Below, piece after piece: positions 53,797 through 63,750 of a stretch of DNA of 64,000 bases. Within the stretch, counting starts at the first letter, position 1. Each line of letters opens with the position of its first letter. The stretch lies in assembly GCA_964468745.1 (NCBI GenBank), contig CAYXVY010000337.1, positions 5,850-69,849 of the forward strand, given 5' to 3'. Source of the stretch: JACPRB01 sp964468745 (GTDB lineage: Bacteria; Planctomycetota; MHYJ01; JACPRB01). The notes under the pieces are model-generated. The model ran no database searches. It had not been told where the DNA came from and was given only the letters and a program-made list of their open reading frames with translations. The translations under genes were made by a program, and so were the position numbers.

Positions 53797-56700
53797 ATGG
53801 CCTACACACTGCTTCGGGTCGTCGGTCCGGATGGGACCGAAGAGATCAATCTCAACCGCGAGCGCATCACCATCGGGCGATCGTCGGAGAGCGACCTCGT
53901 CCTGAACGAGAAGAAGGCCTCGCGCAAGCACTGCGTCATCGAAATCACCGGCGCGGGCTGGAAGGTCACCGATCTCGAGAGCGGAAACGGGACTGAGGTC
54001 AACGGCGTCGACGTCCCCAGCCAGATCCTGAAGCACGACGACATCATCCGCATCGGCGAGCACACGCTCCGGCTGATCATCGTGACGGACGCGCTCTCGA
54101 CCGCTCCGTCGCCGCCGCCGACGACGCCGGTCACGCCTCCCGCGCCCGCCGCGCAGAAGATGCGCGAGTCGCAGGACGAGACCGAACGAATCCAGGTCAA
54201 GCGACGCCGGCGGATTAACGTGAGTGCGGCCGCCGGGGGTGGCATCGCCGCGGCCATCGCGGGAGCCATCGGACTGGTCGTGCTCGCGATCATGGCGTCG
54301 GGCGGGGGCTCGAACGACGACTCGACCGCGAGGAAGAAAGACGACGGCGTGATTTACATGCCGTACGCCGGCACGACGCCGCCTTCGGAACCGAGCTCGA
54401 AGCGAGTTGAACCGAAGAGGCGTGATCCGGTCAAGGAGACGAACCCGAGCGACTTCAACATCCCGCGGTACGACGCCCCGCCTCCGCTCGAGAGTTCCGA
54501 CTTCGCGCCGCCGCCGCGCGAATCCGGCAAGCCCGACGAAGATTTCAAGATCCCGTCGCCCGCCGCCGGCCCTCGCGAAGGTCCGAAGACGACACTCGGC
54601 CGCCTCACCGCCCTGGTGATCGAGGCCGTCGAGAAAAAGACGATTCAGTCGCCCTACGTCCCTGTCGGCAAGGAGCAGTGGCAGATCTGCGGCGGCACGA
54701 TCGAGACTGTCAAACTCGCGCGCTGGGGCAAGATCGATGAAGTCCGCTGGGATTCCATGCCGCCGGATGGACTGTACAAGGCATTCAAGGCGCTCGGCAC
54801 GAAACCGGACGTGCGCCTCCTTCGCGCGGAGTACGCGCTTGAGAAAGGGCTGGTCGAAGAGGCGTTCGACGAGCTCGCGGCGCTGGCGAAAGAGAAGTCG
54901 GATGCCAAGCCGCAGATCGACGAGATGCTTGCGCGCGCGTTCGGCGAGAGCGTCCCCCCCGGCGGGTACACGTACGTGTCCGGCGACTGGATGAGCGAAG
55001 CCGACCGCCGCGCGTTCGAGGCGAAGGCGAAGGTGGCGTCGTTGCTCGCGCAGATCACGTCGCTGCCGCAGTTCGACGAGGCGCGCCGCACTGTGAAGAA
55101 GGACCTGCGCGTCCTCCAGCGAAAGGCCGTGCTGCTGATCCAGAGCGAGCAGGACTACCCGGAGCACGGCGAGGGGAAGGCGGAAGGACAGCGCAAGGTC
55201 GACGAGCTCGTCGAGCAGATCCGCGAGATCTGGCTGCGCGCGTACGAGTACGTGAAGCGCAAGCACCCCGACTGGAACGCCGGATTCCGCCAGGTGCTCG
55301 ACCAGCTGATCGCGAAGGCTGTCGGGGCGGATGCTCCGGTCGATCCCGCCGATCTTGAAGTGCGCATCGCGAAGGCGTTCGACCTGCGCGAATGGCCGCT
55401 GGATGGCCAGGACAAGTCGATCATCGAGCACAACAGGAAGATTGCCGACTACCACCGGCGGCTGTGGACGGTGGCGAATGCGGACGAGATGGAGCTGCTT
55501 GCGCGGATCAACGAGTACCGCTGGCAGCTGGGGCTTCATGCGGGCGTCATGGACGAGATGCTGATGCTGGCGGGCCGGCACCACTCGAACGAGATGGCCC
55601 GGCTCGGCTACTTCTCGCACACGTCGCCCGTGAACAAGCGGTCCGGCCCCGGCGAGCGCGCGGGGGAGGAGGGGACCTCCGGCGGCAGCGAGAACATCTC
55701 GCGAGGCGGCAGCGTCCCGAGCGCCTTCGATGGCTGGTACGGCAGCCCGCCGCACCATCGCAACATGATCGGGGGAGGGGTGCTCGGCCAGGGCGGATGT
55801 GACGGGTACGCGACGCTTCAAGTGCGCGGCAGCCCGGGCGAGATGCCGCCGTCGCAGAAGGAAATGCTGCGGCCGGCGTGGCTGCTCGACATGAGGCTCT
55901 ACCCGGTCGGCCACGAGTCGGCGGGGAAGGGCGCGTCGGCGCGACGTCAATATGTGCGCGCGCGGCTCGACGTGATTCGCTGGCTGCGGACGGGCGAGGA
56001 TCTCGATGCGGTGCGCCGGTTCCGCGCAAGCGCCGAGACGTGGCTTCCGTTCATCCTGGCGGATCTCAAGGCGGCTCAAGGCGTGTGGGCGGCGGTGCTG
56101 CTCGATATCGTCGGCGCGCTCAAGGCGCGCGATGGGATCAGCGCGGCGCTTGCGTCGCTCGACAATGTCGATCCTTGGGTGAGATTCGTCGCCGCCGAGA
56201 CGTGCGGCAAATTCGCGGGGATCACCGAGGCGCCGACGGCGACGGTGCGGGCGGGCGAGACGGTGGCGGAGGGGGCGGCGCTTGCAGAGCCGGCCGCCAA
56301 GCGGATCGCGCGCCGGCTGGTCGAGCAACTGACCCGCGAGGGGCACGAGGCGGTCAATGCGGCGGTCATGGCGGCGCTTGCCGAAATCGGATGGCCGGAG
56401 GGACTCGCGGCGCTCCGCCAGATTCGCGCAAGCGCGGGAAGCTGGCGATATCGGTACTGGGCGACGAAGGCGTGGACGAAGTCGAAGAGCGGCAAGGGGG
56501 AGATCGCGCTGTCGCTCAACGACGAACGCCGGGCCGTGCGCGAGATTGCCGCGTCGCTTCTCGGGTTCGATCAGAATCCCGACTTCGACAAACTCGTTCA
56601 GGAGTCGTCGGGCAAGCGGGGCGAGTACCTGCTGGTCTATTACGCGCGCGAGCCGCAGTGGCTCGTCGTTGCGAACGCACTCGTCGGAAACCAGAACGCC

Positions 56701-56928
56701 GAGGTGCGCATGCATGCTGCGTGCGGGCTCGGCCGAATGCCGCGCAAGGAAGTCTGGCAGGTGCTGATCAAGGCGGCGACGGAGAGCAGCCCATTCGAGA
56801 CGAAGCTCTTCTCGTGGCGCTCGGCGATGGATGTCGATGCGGGCCAGACGCGTCCACTTCTCGAGCAGGCGGCGGCTGCGACGGGGGACAAGGAGAAGCG
56901 GGCCAGGCTCGAAGAGCTGATCCGCTGA
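53797..56928 (+). CDS. Large FHA - membrane helix - CAP domain - HEAT repeat protein
   Basis: A 1043-residue protein. Residues about 1-95 form an FHA phosphothreonine-binding domain (RITIGRSSESDLVLNEKKAS, DLESGNGTEVNG). A transmembrane helix follows at about 148-170, then a Pro/Ser/Lys-rich linker and a helical region. Residues about 565-700 form a CAP/SCP domain (LLARINEYRWQLGLHAGVMD, AGRHHSNEMARLGYFSHTSP, GSPPHHRNMIGGG) with the family His and Glu. The last 300 residues are HEAT-like repeats (LASLDNVDPWVRFVAAETCG). FHA would be cytoplasmic and CAP outside, suggesting transmembrane signalling from kinases such as the one at 58742. ATG 53797 chosen on promoter position. Confidence 0.88.
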   Translation: MAYTLLRVVGPDGTEEINLNRERITIGRSSESDLVLNEKKASRKHCVIEITGAGWKVTDLESGNGTEVNGVDVPSQILKHDDIIRIGEHTLRLIIVTDALSTAPSPPPTTPVTPPAPAAQKMRESQDETERIQVKRRRRINVSAAAGGGIAAAIAGAIGLVVLAIMASGGGSNDDSTARKKDDGVIYMPYAGTTPPSEPSSKRVEPKRRDPVKETNPSDFNIPRYDAPPPLESSDFAPPPRESGKPDEDFKIPSPAAGPREGPKTTLGRLTALVIEAVEKKTIQSPYVPVGKEQWQICGGTIETVKLARWGKIDEVRWDSMPPDGLYKAFKALGTKPDVRLLRAEYALEKGLVEEAFDELAALAKEKSDAKPQIDEMLARAFGESVPPGGYTYVSGDWMSEADRRAFEAKAKVASLLAQITSLPQFDEARRTVKKDLRVLQRKAVLLIQSEQDYPEHGEGKAEGQRKVDELVEQIREIWLRAYEYVKRKHPDWNAGFRQVLDQLIAKAVGADAPVDPADLEVRIAKAFDLREWPLDGQDKSIIEHNRKIADYHRRLWTVANADEMELLARINEYRWQLGLHAGVMDEMLMLAGRHHSNEMARLGYFSHTSPVNKRSGPGERAGEEGTSGGSENISRGGSVPSAFDGWYGSPPHHRNMIGGGVLGQGGCDGYATLQVRGSPGEMPPSQKEMLRPAWLLDMRLYPVGHESAGKGASARRQYVRARLDVIRWLRTGEDLDAVRRFRASAETWLPFILADLKAAQGVWAAVLLDIVGALKARDGISAALASLDNVDPWVRFVAAETCGKFAGITEAPTATVRAGETVAEGAALAEPAAKRIARRLVEQLTREGHEAVNAAVMAALAEIGWPEGLAALRQIRASAGSWRYRYWATKAWTKSKSGKGEIALSLNDERRAVREIAASLLGFDQNPDFDKLVQESSGKRGEYLLVYYAREPQWLVVANALVGNQNAEVRMHAACGLGRMPRKEVWQVLIKAATESSPFETKLFSWRSAMDVDAGQTRPLLEQAAAATGDKEKRARLEELIR

Positions 56929-57110
56929 TGCATTGAGCCGTTGAAGAGGGCCGACAGACTTCCGTAAATCGGCCCTGAACAGCCGGTGAAATCCCGCGTC
57001 CACCGGGGGTTTTCCTGCACTCGGGCTCGTTCCACACGCGCCCGGAGAGTGCACCGGACTGGCACGACGATTGCCGCAGTTATGTCAGTCCCAGCGCGGG
57101 AAGGTGCCCC

Positions 57111-58322
57111 ATGCATCGCGGCGCGCTTTTCATGCTGTTCATTGCCGGCCTTTGCGGCTGCGGCGGCAGCGGCGGTGGGGGCGCTCCGTCCCCGAACCCC
57201 TACTGGATGCGCAACGAGGTCGCTGCGGCGGTGCAGCAGACGACGGACGGTGGATGGGTTCTGACGGGACATGTCGTGCCCACGGAGGCGCCGGACTTCG
57301 CCGACATGTTCGCGATGAAAGTCGACGCCACCGGCGTCGTCACGTGGGCGAGGAAATTCGGCGGTGCGGGGGACGATCGCGGGCGGTCGGTCCAGCAGAC
57401 GGCGGACGGCGGGTACGTCGCCGTCGGATACAGCGATTCGTTCGGCGACGGTTCGGACGACGCCTACATCGTCAAGCTGGACGCGGCCGGCGATCTCGAG
57501 TGGCAGTGGACGAGTGGCCGCGCGGGCGATGATCGCGCGCATTCCGTGGTTCAGATCGCGGCGATCGCGCCGTCTCAGCCGTATGTGACGAGCACGATGG
57601 TCGCGGGGATCGCGAAGACGGGCGACGGGGCGGATGCGATCTACATTCTCCGCGTGGACCCCGCTGGAACCGTGACGTCGGAGGGGATCCTGGATCCTGG
57701 GGTGCACCTGAGTTGGCGGTCGTGGACGTGGGCGAACGAGATCGTGCAGACGTCCGACGGCGGATTCGCGATCGCCGGCGAGTGGACGAACAACGTCGGC
57801 TACCATCTCTGGCTGCTGGCGCGGCTGGACACGGGGGGTGTGCCGGTTTGGTGGAAGACGGACACGGCGGCCGGCGGCGAGGGTGCGTGGGGCCTGCGCC
57901 AGCTCGGGGACGGCGGATTCATTCTGGTGGAGACGACGAAGCTGGTCCGCACGAATGCGGTCGGCGACGTCGTCTGGAAGTACCCGTATGCGCCGACAGG
58001 AGGGTCCTACCAGTTCCGCTCGATCGATCGAGCGCCAGGAGGCGGCTTCGTCGTGTGCGGCGAGGCGTTTCCGTCGGGGGACGCGACCCTGCTGAAAACG
58101 GACGACAATGGCGCGCTGCAATGGGCGGCCCAGTATGGCGTAGTGCCGCAATCCGGCGACTTCGCCCTCGATGTGCAAGCGTGTGTTGGCGGCGGCTATA
58201 TCCTCGCAGGATGGGGCGGTCTGTTCGATCACCCGTCGGCGGACATCCTCCTCATCCGGACGGATGCCTCCGGGGGCAGCGCTACGTGGTACGCGGTTTC
58301 GGACGCCATCCCGTTGGACTGA
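57111..58322 (+). CDS. Lipoprotein with beta-propeller-like repeats
   Basis: A 403-residue protein: signal and lipobox (MLFIAGLCGCGG, Cys about residue 17), a Gly-rich tether, then six or more repeats of about 55 residues with the core QTxDGGxVxxGxS...LDxxGxxxW (VQQTTDGGWVLTGHV, VQQTADGGYVAVGYSDS, IVQTSDGGFAIAGEWTN, LRQLGDGGFILVETT). This matches the delta-60/NHL-like repeat pattern of extracellular propellers. ATG 57111 has GGAAGG upstream. Function is probably binding or adhesion. Confidence 0.8.
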   Translation: MHRGALFMLFIAGLCGCGGSGGGGAPSPNPYWMRNEVAAAVQQTTDGGWVLTGHVVPTEAPDFADMFAMKVDATGVVTWARKFGGAGDDRGRSVQQTADGGYVAVGYSDSFGDGSDDAYIVKLDAAGDLEWQWTSGRAGDDRAHSVVQIAAIAPSQPYVTSTMVAGIAKTGDGADAIYILRVDPAGTVTSEGILDPGVHLSWRSWTWANEIVQTSDGGFAIAGEWTNNVGYHLWLLARLDTGGVPVWWKTDTAAGGEGAWGLRQLGDGGFILVETTKLVRTNAVGDVVWKYPYAPTGGSYQFRSIDRAPGGGFVVCGEAFPSGDATLLKTDDNGALQWAAQYGVVPQSGDFALDVQACVGGGYILAGWGGLFDHPSADILLIRTDASGGSATWYAVSDAIPLD

Positions 58323-58741
58323 CGACGCAGACGCGCGAACGGCATCGTACGCAAGGTCGAGGGATGGTCCATGGGCCTTCTCCTGGCCCGAATTGTCGCG
58401 GGACTCCAGCTCGCGGTCGACGTGCTTGCGCTGCTGCAGTCGACTGAACTCCAAACTTCGCAGGGTGGGCGTAAGCGCACCATGATCGCCGCTATCGGCC
58501 CCGGGTCCGTTCGAATGCCGTTCCTGGCCCCGTTGAGTCCTCGCACGGGCCGATCCCATGCGCCCGCACAGGTCATCGCCCGAGGCTGAGCCTGTCACCC
58601 CTACGATCTCACGCCTGTTCAAATGGCTCCCCTTGTCCGGGCGCGCACCTCTGGATCCTGCTTGCGCGGCGTGATGCCGCCAGGCATGTCGACCGCGCCA
58701 CCGTACCCCCGTCGCCGGGCCCGATGTAGACTGGCTGCCCG
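58323..58741. other. 420-bp gap holding repeat copy A
   Basis: No supportable gene. From about 58438 the sequence is a copy of the dispersed repeat also found at 63566-63750. The remaining 58628-58741 is an ordinary GC-rich leader for the kinase gene with no clear promoter. Confidence 0.5.
58438..58627 (+). repeat. Dispersed intergenic repeat, copy A
   Basis: About 185 bp highly similar to 63566-63750. Shared blocks include GGCCCCGTTGAGTCCTCGCA, CCCATGCGCCCGCACAG, CGAGGCTGAGCCTGTCACCC and TCTCACGCCTGTTCAAATGG. Differences are scattered single bases plus a one-base indel near 58502. Both copies point the same way and flank the kinase gene and a small lipoprotein gene. Being non-coding with open frames on neither strand conserved, it looks like a genomic repeat family rather than a gene. 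Confidence 0.85.
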
Positions 58742-61700
58742 ATGGACCCGGCCGACTCCTCCACCTGCGTCCAGTGCGGCGGCAGCCTCGTGGGATCCAT
58801 CGCGAAGAACTACTTCGACGGTCGCTGCATGGCCTGCATCCAGAAGGCGACCCCCGCCACCGCGGACGCCACCGCCGTCACGCCGGGCCGCCTCCACGAC
58901 CCCGATCCGCCCCCGCCCCTCCTCGGCGCGTACGAAGTCCTCGAACCCATCGGCCGCGGCGGTATGGGCACTGTCTACCGCGCCCGACAGCGCGGACTCA
59001 ACCGCATCGTCGCCATCAAGATGTTGCCGCGTTCCGTCGAACAGCACGAGATCGACCGCTTTTTCGCCGAAGCCCGCGCCGCCGCGAAACTCCACCACCC
59101 GAACATCGTCCCCATCCACGACGTGTGCAGTCACGACGGCCGCACGTTTTACGCGATGGACCTCGTCGAGGGCGAGACGCTCGAGAAGGCCGTCAAGTCC
59201 GGCCGCCTCACGCTTGCGCAGCGACTGCAGATCGTCGCGCGCGCCGCCCGCGCCGTCCACTACGCGAACGAGAACGGCGTCGTTCACCGCGACCTGAAGC
59301 CGTCGAACATCCTCGTCAACGCAAGCGGCGATCCGATCGTCATGGACTTCGGCCTCGCCAAGGACATCTCGACGCAGGCCGGCCTCACGCAGAGCGGCCA
59401 GATCCTCGGCACCCCGAGCTACATGGCGCCCGAGCAGGCCGAGGCGCGCAAGCAGGACATCGATGCCCGCACCGACGTCTACGGCCTCGGCGCCACCCTC
59501 TACTTCTGCCTGGCGGCGCGCGCGCCGCACGAAGGGGCCGACCCCTACAAGGTCATCTGGAGCGTCGTCAACTCCGAGCCCAAGGCGTTGCCGGAGGTTG
59601 CGCGCGACGTCGAGACGATCTGCCTGAAGGCGCTCCGCAAGGATCGCGCCTCGCGCTACGCGACCGCGGCCGCCATGGCGGACGACCTAGACCATTATCT
59701 GCGCGGCGAACCGATCCAGGCGCGACCGTCGGGAGTGCTCGAACGCTTGGCGATGCGCGCGCGACGCCATCGCATCGCCATAGCCGCGGCGGCGCTCGTT
59801 GCCGCCCTCACCGCCATCGCGGTCCTGACCTATGTTCGCACGCGCCCCGGCCTCCTCGAGATCGACGCGCCGGCGGGCACGGCCGTCCTCGTCAACGGCG
59901 ACAAGCTCGACGGACGCAGCCGCCATGTCTGGCCCGGCGCGGTGGAGATTCGCGCGGAGCGCCCCGGCCATCACGCGCTGGTGAAGGTCATCGAGGTGGG
60001 GCCGGGCTCGACGCAGTCGATCCGACTCGAGCTGCAGCCGCGGACGGGACGCGTCTCGATCCAGTCGCATCCGGTGAACGTGACGGCCACGCTTCGGCAC
60101 GAGTCGGGCGTCACGACGAGCGTCACCTGCCCGGTGCGGGACGCGGAACTGATGGTGGGGCGCTACACCGTCGTGGGGCGGCTCGAAGGGTGCGTCGACG
60201 CGCACGACGAAATCATGGTCTCGGAAGGGAGCCAGTCCCTCTACGTCTGCGCGCAGCCCCGGCTCCTGAAGTCGGGCAAGGTCAGCGAGCCCGTGCGACG
60301 GCTGCTCGCCGCGCCGCACGTCGCCGGTCTCTACGTGATCGGCGACAAGCAGTGTTGGTGCAGCTGCCCGTACACGGCCGAGTTCGACCCCACGCCGCGC
60401 GCGCTGCCGGGCGACGTGGCCGCGTTCCTACCGGACGTGTTCGACGGCGACGTCGTGGCGATCTGCCGGACCGGCGAGGATGCGGTCGAGGCGCTCGGTG
60501 CGTACTACGCCATGTTCAGGAGAAGAGTGTGGCGGTTCGCGCCCGGCACGGGACGGGTGGAGTCCCCGTTTCTGCTCGGCAACCGGGTGGCGGTGGTGAG
60601 TTCGGCCGGCCGCGGGGCCGCGCTCCGGGCAACGGTGCACCTGCTGACCTCGAGTGACGGTACGCCGCTGTGGTCCGCCGACACCGGAGCCGACCGCAAC
60701 ACCGTCGGACCCGCGCTCGACATGGACGACGACGCCACGCCCGATGTCCTCGCGTGGGGCACGGGGGTGGTCGTCCTGTCGGGACAGTCCGGAGCGACGA
60801 TCAAGCAGATCGACGCGCCGCAGTGCGTGCTCGCCTGCACGCCGGCGCCGAATATGGTCGTCATCGTTACGCGTCGCGGTGCGGCCGTTCACGACATCCG
60901 CGCCGGGAGCGTGCTGGGCACCTGGAGCGGCTCGGGCGAAGTGAGCGGCGCGGCCCCTTGCGACGGCGGGATTCTCGTCGCTGATGCCGGCGGCGTGCAC
61001 CTCATCGATGCGGCCACGGCGCGCGTTGTCTGGACGCGGCCGGTCACGCTGCAGCGCCCAACGCCGATGCTCGCCACGGATGTGGACGGGGACGGCATCC
61101 GCGACGCCATCGTGCCCGGAGAGGGCGCGCTCATGTGCCTCTCCGGCAAGGACGGCGCGACGACGTGGGCGTATGCGCTCGATCGCGGGCAGAACCTGAC
61201 GGCGATCCTGGCGTACGAGGAGGCGGGGCGATGCATCCGTATCGCGGCTGGATTCGAGTCGGGAGCCGTGATCGTTCTGCGTGCGGAGCCGTTCCTTGAG
61301 TCGCGTGTCCTTCCGACGCGCGACGACGGGCGGCGCCCGGCGCAGGCCATCCCCGCGGGGCGAGCCGACGCGACGTGGCCCGACGTCATTCACCTGGACG
61401 CGACGTCCGTGAAGCGCGTCGCGCTGCAGAGCGGCGTCACGCTGTGGGAGACGCCCATGCCGGGCGGCTGGACGTACTTCGAGTGGCCGCCGGCTGGAAT
61501 GTGGGCCGGCGAGCGCCTCGTCGTACGCACCGCGAAGACGCTGACGGCGGTCGATGCGATGGACGGGAGGTTGCTGTGGAGCAAGCCGACCGCGGACGGT
61601 TCGGGCGGGGAACTGGCCGATATCGGCGACGGGCTGGTCTTCATCTCCGGCGCGGGAGGGGGACGGTGCGTCGATCTGCGCACCGGCGTGGAGCGATGGA

Positions 61701-63322
61701 CGGTGCGCGCGCCGCGGATCGCGGGGGTCGCGCGGCTGGACGGCGACGCGTGCGCGATGGCGCTCTGCGACGCGGAGGCGGACCCGACGTACCCCGACCT
61801 CAACGGGCGCATTGTCGTTCTGGGGCTCGAGGACGGTCGCGAACGGCGCTCGACGCGCGCCCATGTGGCGCGAATCAAACCCTGGGGGGAGACGGCCGCA
61901 TTGCAGGTGGCACGGCTGACCGAGGACGACACTCCGGATTATGTGCTCAAGGCGGAAATGCTCACTCAGGCGATCGACGGTGCGACAGGTCGCGTGCTGT
62001 GGGTGCGCATCGATGCACTGTCCCGCGGTCCGAGCGTGCTGTTCGATTGCGACAGCGATGGCCGTTCCGAGCTGCTCATGAACGGCATTCGCGCGACGTG
62101 CCTGGACACGCGATCAGGCAAGACGCGGTGGGTCTGCCCGCCATTGCAGTCCTCGACCTCGTCCGCCGGGCCGCTGGTGGTGCCGATGGAAGACGTGTCG
62201 TGGGCCACGCTCGTGCGCGAAGTTGCGCCCGAAACCGGCGGCACGCTGCGGCACGTCGCGTGGGGACACGCGCGTTCGCAAGGACTGGAAAGTCGTCATT
62301 CGATCCGCCTCGGCACGACACCTCTGGGGGTGTTCCTCGAGAACGGGCAGGTCATTGCCCAGCGGCTAGCGATGCACGACCCCGGGCCGGTGGAGATGCG
62401 CTGGATCGACGCGCGAAGTACGAGCGTCGTGCGGTGGCCTGCGGCATCGCCGGAGAGGGCATGGATCGCGACGACTCCGGAGCTGGCCATGGAATACTTC
62501 TCGGAAGTGGTGCGGACGTCGGGAACGCGGGAGTTGTCGGACGTGGCGGTGGTCGAGGCGTCGGACGACTGGCCGGGTCCCGCGTGGCGGGCAGTCCTCT
62601 CGCCGGAGGCGAAGGCGGGCCTGGGTTTGTGGATGCGCCTGTGCGTGCCGACGTATTCGCTGTCGCGCCCGCGTGTGCGCATTGAGACGGCCGGCAGCGA
62701 CGCGCGGGCGACGCTCGCGGAGCCGTTCCTCGGGCTTCGGGAGTATCGCCTGCGACTGGTCGACGGCGTGTGGAAGGTGGTGCTGCCGCTGACGCGCGCG
62801 TTCATGAAGAGCGCCATCGAAGGAGACGCGCTGCCCGCGAACGACGCGGCGGCGCTGCGGGCGTTGATGTCGATCGCGACCGCGCAAGCGGACTTCAGGC
62901 ATAACGATCGCGATCGGGACCGGATCGCCGCCTACTGGACAGGGGACGTGGCGGGCCTGTATGCGCTGGACGACATCCGGTTGATCGATCCGGAGGTTTC
63001 GGCGGCAGACGCGGCGCCGCTGCCGGCTCACGATCGGAACGCAGGGAAGGGGCCGGTTGCGAGGAGCGGCTATCTCTTCCGGACGATGACGGACGATGCG
63101 GCCGGCGCGCCGTACCAGCAGGACCTGAACAAGGATGGGGCGGCGACGGAGAACCGGACGTCGTACGGCGTGTGCACGTGGCCTGTGGAGTATCCGAAGA
63201 GCGGGCGCTACACGTTCATCGTGAACCAGGACAATGTGATCTGGAAGAGGGACACGGGGGGGCAGGTCGTGCTGCAGTTCCCGAAAGACCCGAAGGCGGA
63301 GGGGTGGACGAAGGGGGAATAG
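58742..63322 (+). CDS. Giant Ser/Thr protein kinase with PEGA-like, PQQ-propeller and DUF2950-like domains
   Basis: A 1526-residue protein. Residues 1-35 hold a zinc ribbon (C9, C12, C29, C32). The kinase (about 65-330) is complete: GRGGMGTVY loop near 73, VAIKML lysine, VVHRDLKPSN near 180, MDFGLAKD near 201, GTPSYMAPEQA. A transmembrane helix follows at about 344-364, then a PEGA-like region (PGLLEIDAPAGTAVLVNGDK), a long PQQ/FG-GAP-type propeller (about 550-1240) and a C-terminal domain with YGVCTWPVEYPKSGRYTFIV, as in DUF2950. This is the Hanks-type kinase with extracytoplasmic sensor layout common in planctomycetes. The FHA protein at 53797 is a possible reader of its phosphorylation. 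Confidence 0.9.
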   Translation: MDPADSSTCVQCGGSLVGSIAKNYFDGRCMACIQKATPATADATAVTPGRLHDPDPPPPLLGAYEVLEPIGRGGMGTVYRARQRGLNRIVAIKMLPRSVEQHEIDRFFAEARAAAKLHHPNIVPIHDVCSHDGRTFYAMDLVEGETLEKAVKSGRLTLAQRLQIVARAARAVHYANENGVVHRDLKPSNILVNASGDPIVMDFGLAKDISTQAGLTQSGQILGTPSYMAPEQAEARKQDIDARTDVYGLGATLYFCLAARAPHEGADPYKVIWSVVNSEPKALPEVARDVETICLKALRKDRASRYATAAAMADDLDHYLRGEPIQARPSGVLERLAMRARRHRIAIAAAALVAALTAIAVLTYVRTRPGLLEIDAPAGTAVLVNGDKLDGRSRHVWPGAVEIRAERPGHHALVKVIEVGPGSTQSIRLELQPRTGRVSIQSHPVNVTATLRHESGVTTSVTCPVRDAELMVGRYTVVGRLEGCVDAHDEIMVSEGSQSLYVCAQPRLLKSGKVSEPVRRLLAAPHVAGLYVIGDKQCWCSCPYTAEFDPTPRALPGDVAAFLPDVFDGDVVAICRTGEDAVEALGAYYAMFRRRVWRFAPGTGRVESPFLLGNRVAVVSSAGRGAALRATVHLLTSSDGTPLWSADTGADRNTVGPALDMDDDATPDVLAWGTGVVVLSGQSGATIKQIDAPQCVLACTPAPNMVVIVTRRGAAVHDIRAGSVLGTWSGSGEVSGAAPCDGGILVADAGGVHLIDAATARVVWTRPVTLQRPTPMLATDVDGDGIRDAIVPGEGALMCLSGKDGATTWAYALDRGQNLTAILAYEEAGRCIRIAAGFESGAVIVLRAEPFLESRVLPTRDDGRRPAQAIPAGRADATWPDVIHLDATSVKRVALQSGVTLWETPMPGGWTYFEWPPAGMWAGERLVVRTAKTLTAVDAMDGRLLWSKPTADGSGGELADIGDGLVFISGAGGGRCVDLRTGVERWTVRAPRIAGVARLDGDACAMALCDAEADPTYPDLNGRIVVLGLEDGRERRSTRAHVARIKPWGETAALQVARLTEDDTPDYVLKAEMLTQAIDGATGRVLWVRIDALSRGPSVLFDCDSDGRSELLMNGIRATCLDTRSGKTRWVCPPLQSSTSSAGPLVVPMEDVSWATLVREVAPETGGTLRHVAWGHARSQGLESRHSIRLGTTPLGVFLENGQVIAQRLAMHDPGPVEMRWIDARSTSVVRWPAASPERAWIATTPELAMEYFSEVVRTSGTRELSDVAVVEASDDWPGPAWRAVLSPEAKAGLGLWMRLCVPTYSLSRPRVRIETAGSDARATLAEPFLGLREYRLRLVDGVWKVVLPLTRAFMKSAIEGDALPANDAAALRALMSIATAQADFRHNDRDRDRIAAYWTGDVAGLYALDDIRLIDPEVSAADAAPLPAHDRNAGKGPVARSGYLFRTMTDDAAGAPYQQDLNKDGAATENRTSYGVCTWPVEYPKSGRYTFIVNQDNVIWKRDTGGQVVLQFPKDPKAEGWTKGE

Positions 63323-63403
63323 GAGAACCGTCGCATCTGTGCGACCGGTTGTCCCGATTGCAGGGCGCTTGCTGTCATCGCCGCCACTGACAGGAGGCAC
63401 GCG

Positions 63404-63577
63404 ATGCGCACTTCATTCGCACTCTTCACAACGCTGGCCCTCGCCGCCGGTTGCGCCCACGAGGGGCCCGCGCCCGACCTCAACATCACCGAGCGCAAGA
63501 TGATGCACCTGCACGACGTAGAGGCGTTCGACGCGCCCGCTCCCTACGGCGAGATGTTCCAGTCGCTGGAATTCTAA
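63404..63577 (+). CDS. Short lipoprotein-like peptide
   Basis: A 57-residue product missed by usual length cut-offs. MRTSFALFTTLALAAGCAHE has a lipobox (LAAGC, Cys about residue 17), and the short mature part is acidic and His/Met-rich (KMMHLHDVEAFDAPAP). AGGAGG lies 7 nt before ATG 63404, a strong site. The stop TAA at 63575-63577 falls in the first bases of repeat copy B. It is 82 nt after the kinase gene. Confidence 0.65.
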   Translation: MRTSFALFTTLALAAGCAHEGPAPDLNITERKMMHLHDVEAFDAPAPYGEMFQSLEF

Positions 63578-63750
63578 ACTACGCCGGGTGGGCGCAAGCG
63601 CAACACAATCGCCGCTCTCGGCCCCGGTCCGTTCGAATGCCGTTTCTGGCCCCGTTGAGTCCTCGCACGGGCGGATCCCATGCGCCCGCACAGATCATCC
63701 CCCGAGGCTGAGCCTGTCACCCCTGCGATCTCACGCCTGTTCAAATGGCT
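63566..63750 (+). repeat. Dispersed intergenic repeat, copy B
   Basis: Same orientation and about 90 percent identical by eye to 58438-58627. The similarity begins in the last codons of the 63404 gene (CAGTCG...GGAA.TC) and ends at GTTCAAATGGCT, where the two copies diverge abruptly. Together the copies bracket about 5 kb containing the kinase. Confidence 0.85.

Noticed and set aside
58371..58589. Small gene inside repeat copy A
   Set aside because: The frame is not preserved in copy B because of a one-base indel, so the repeat is not coding there.
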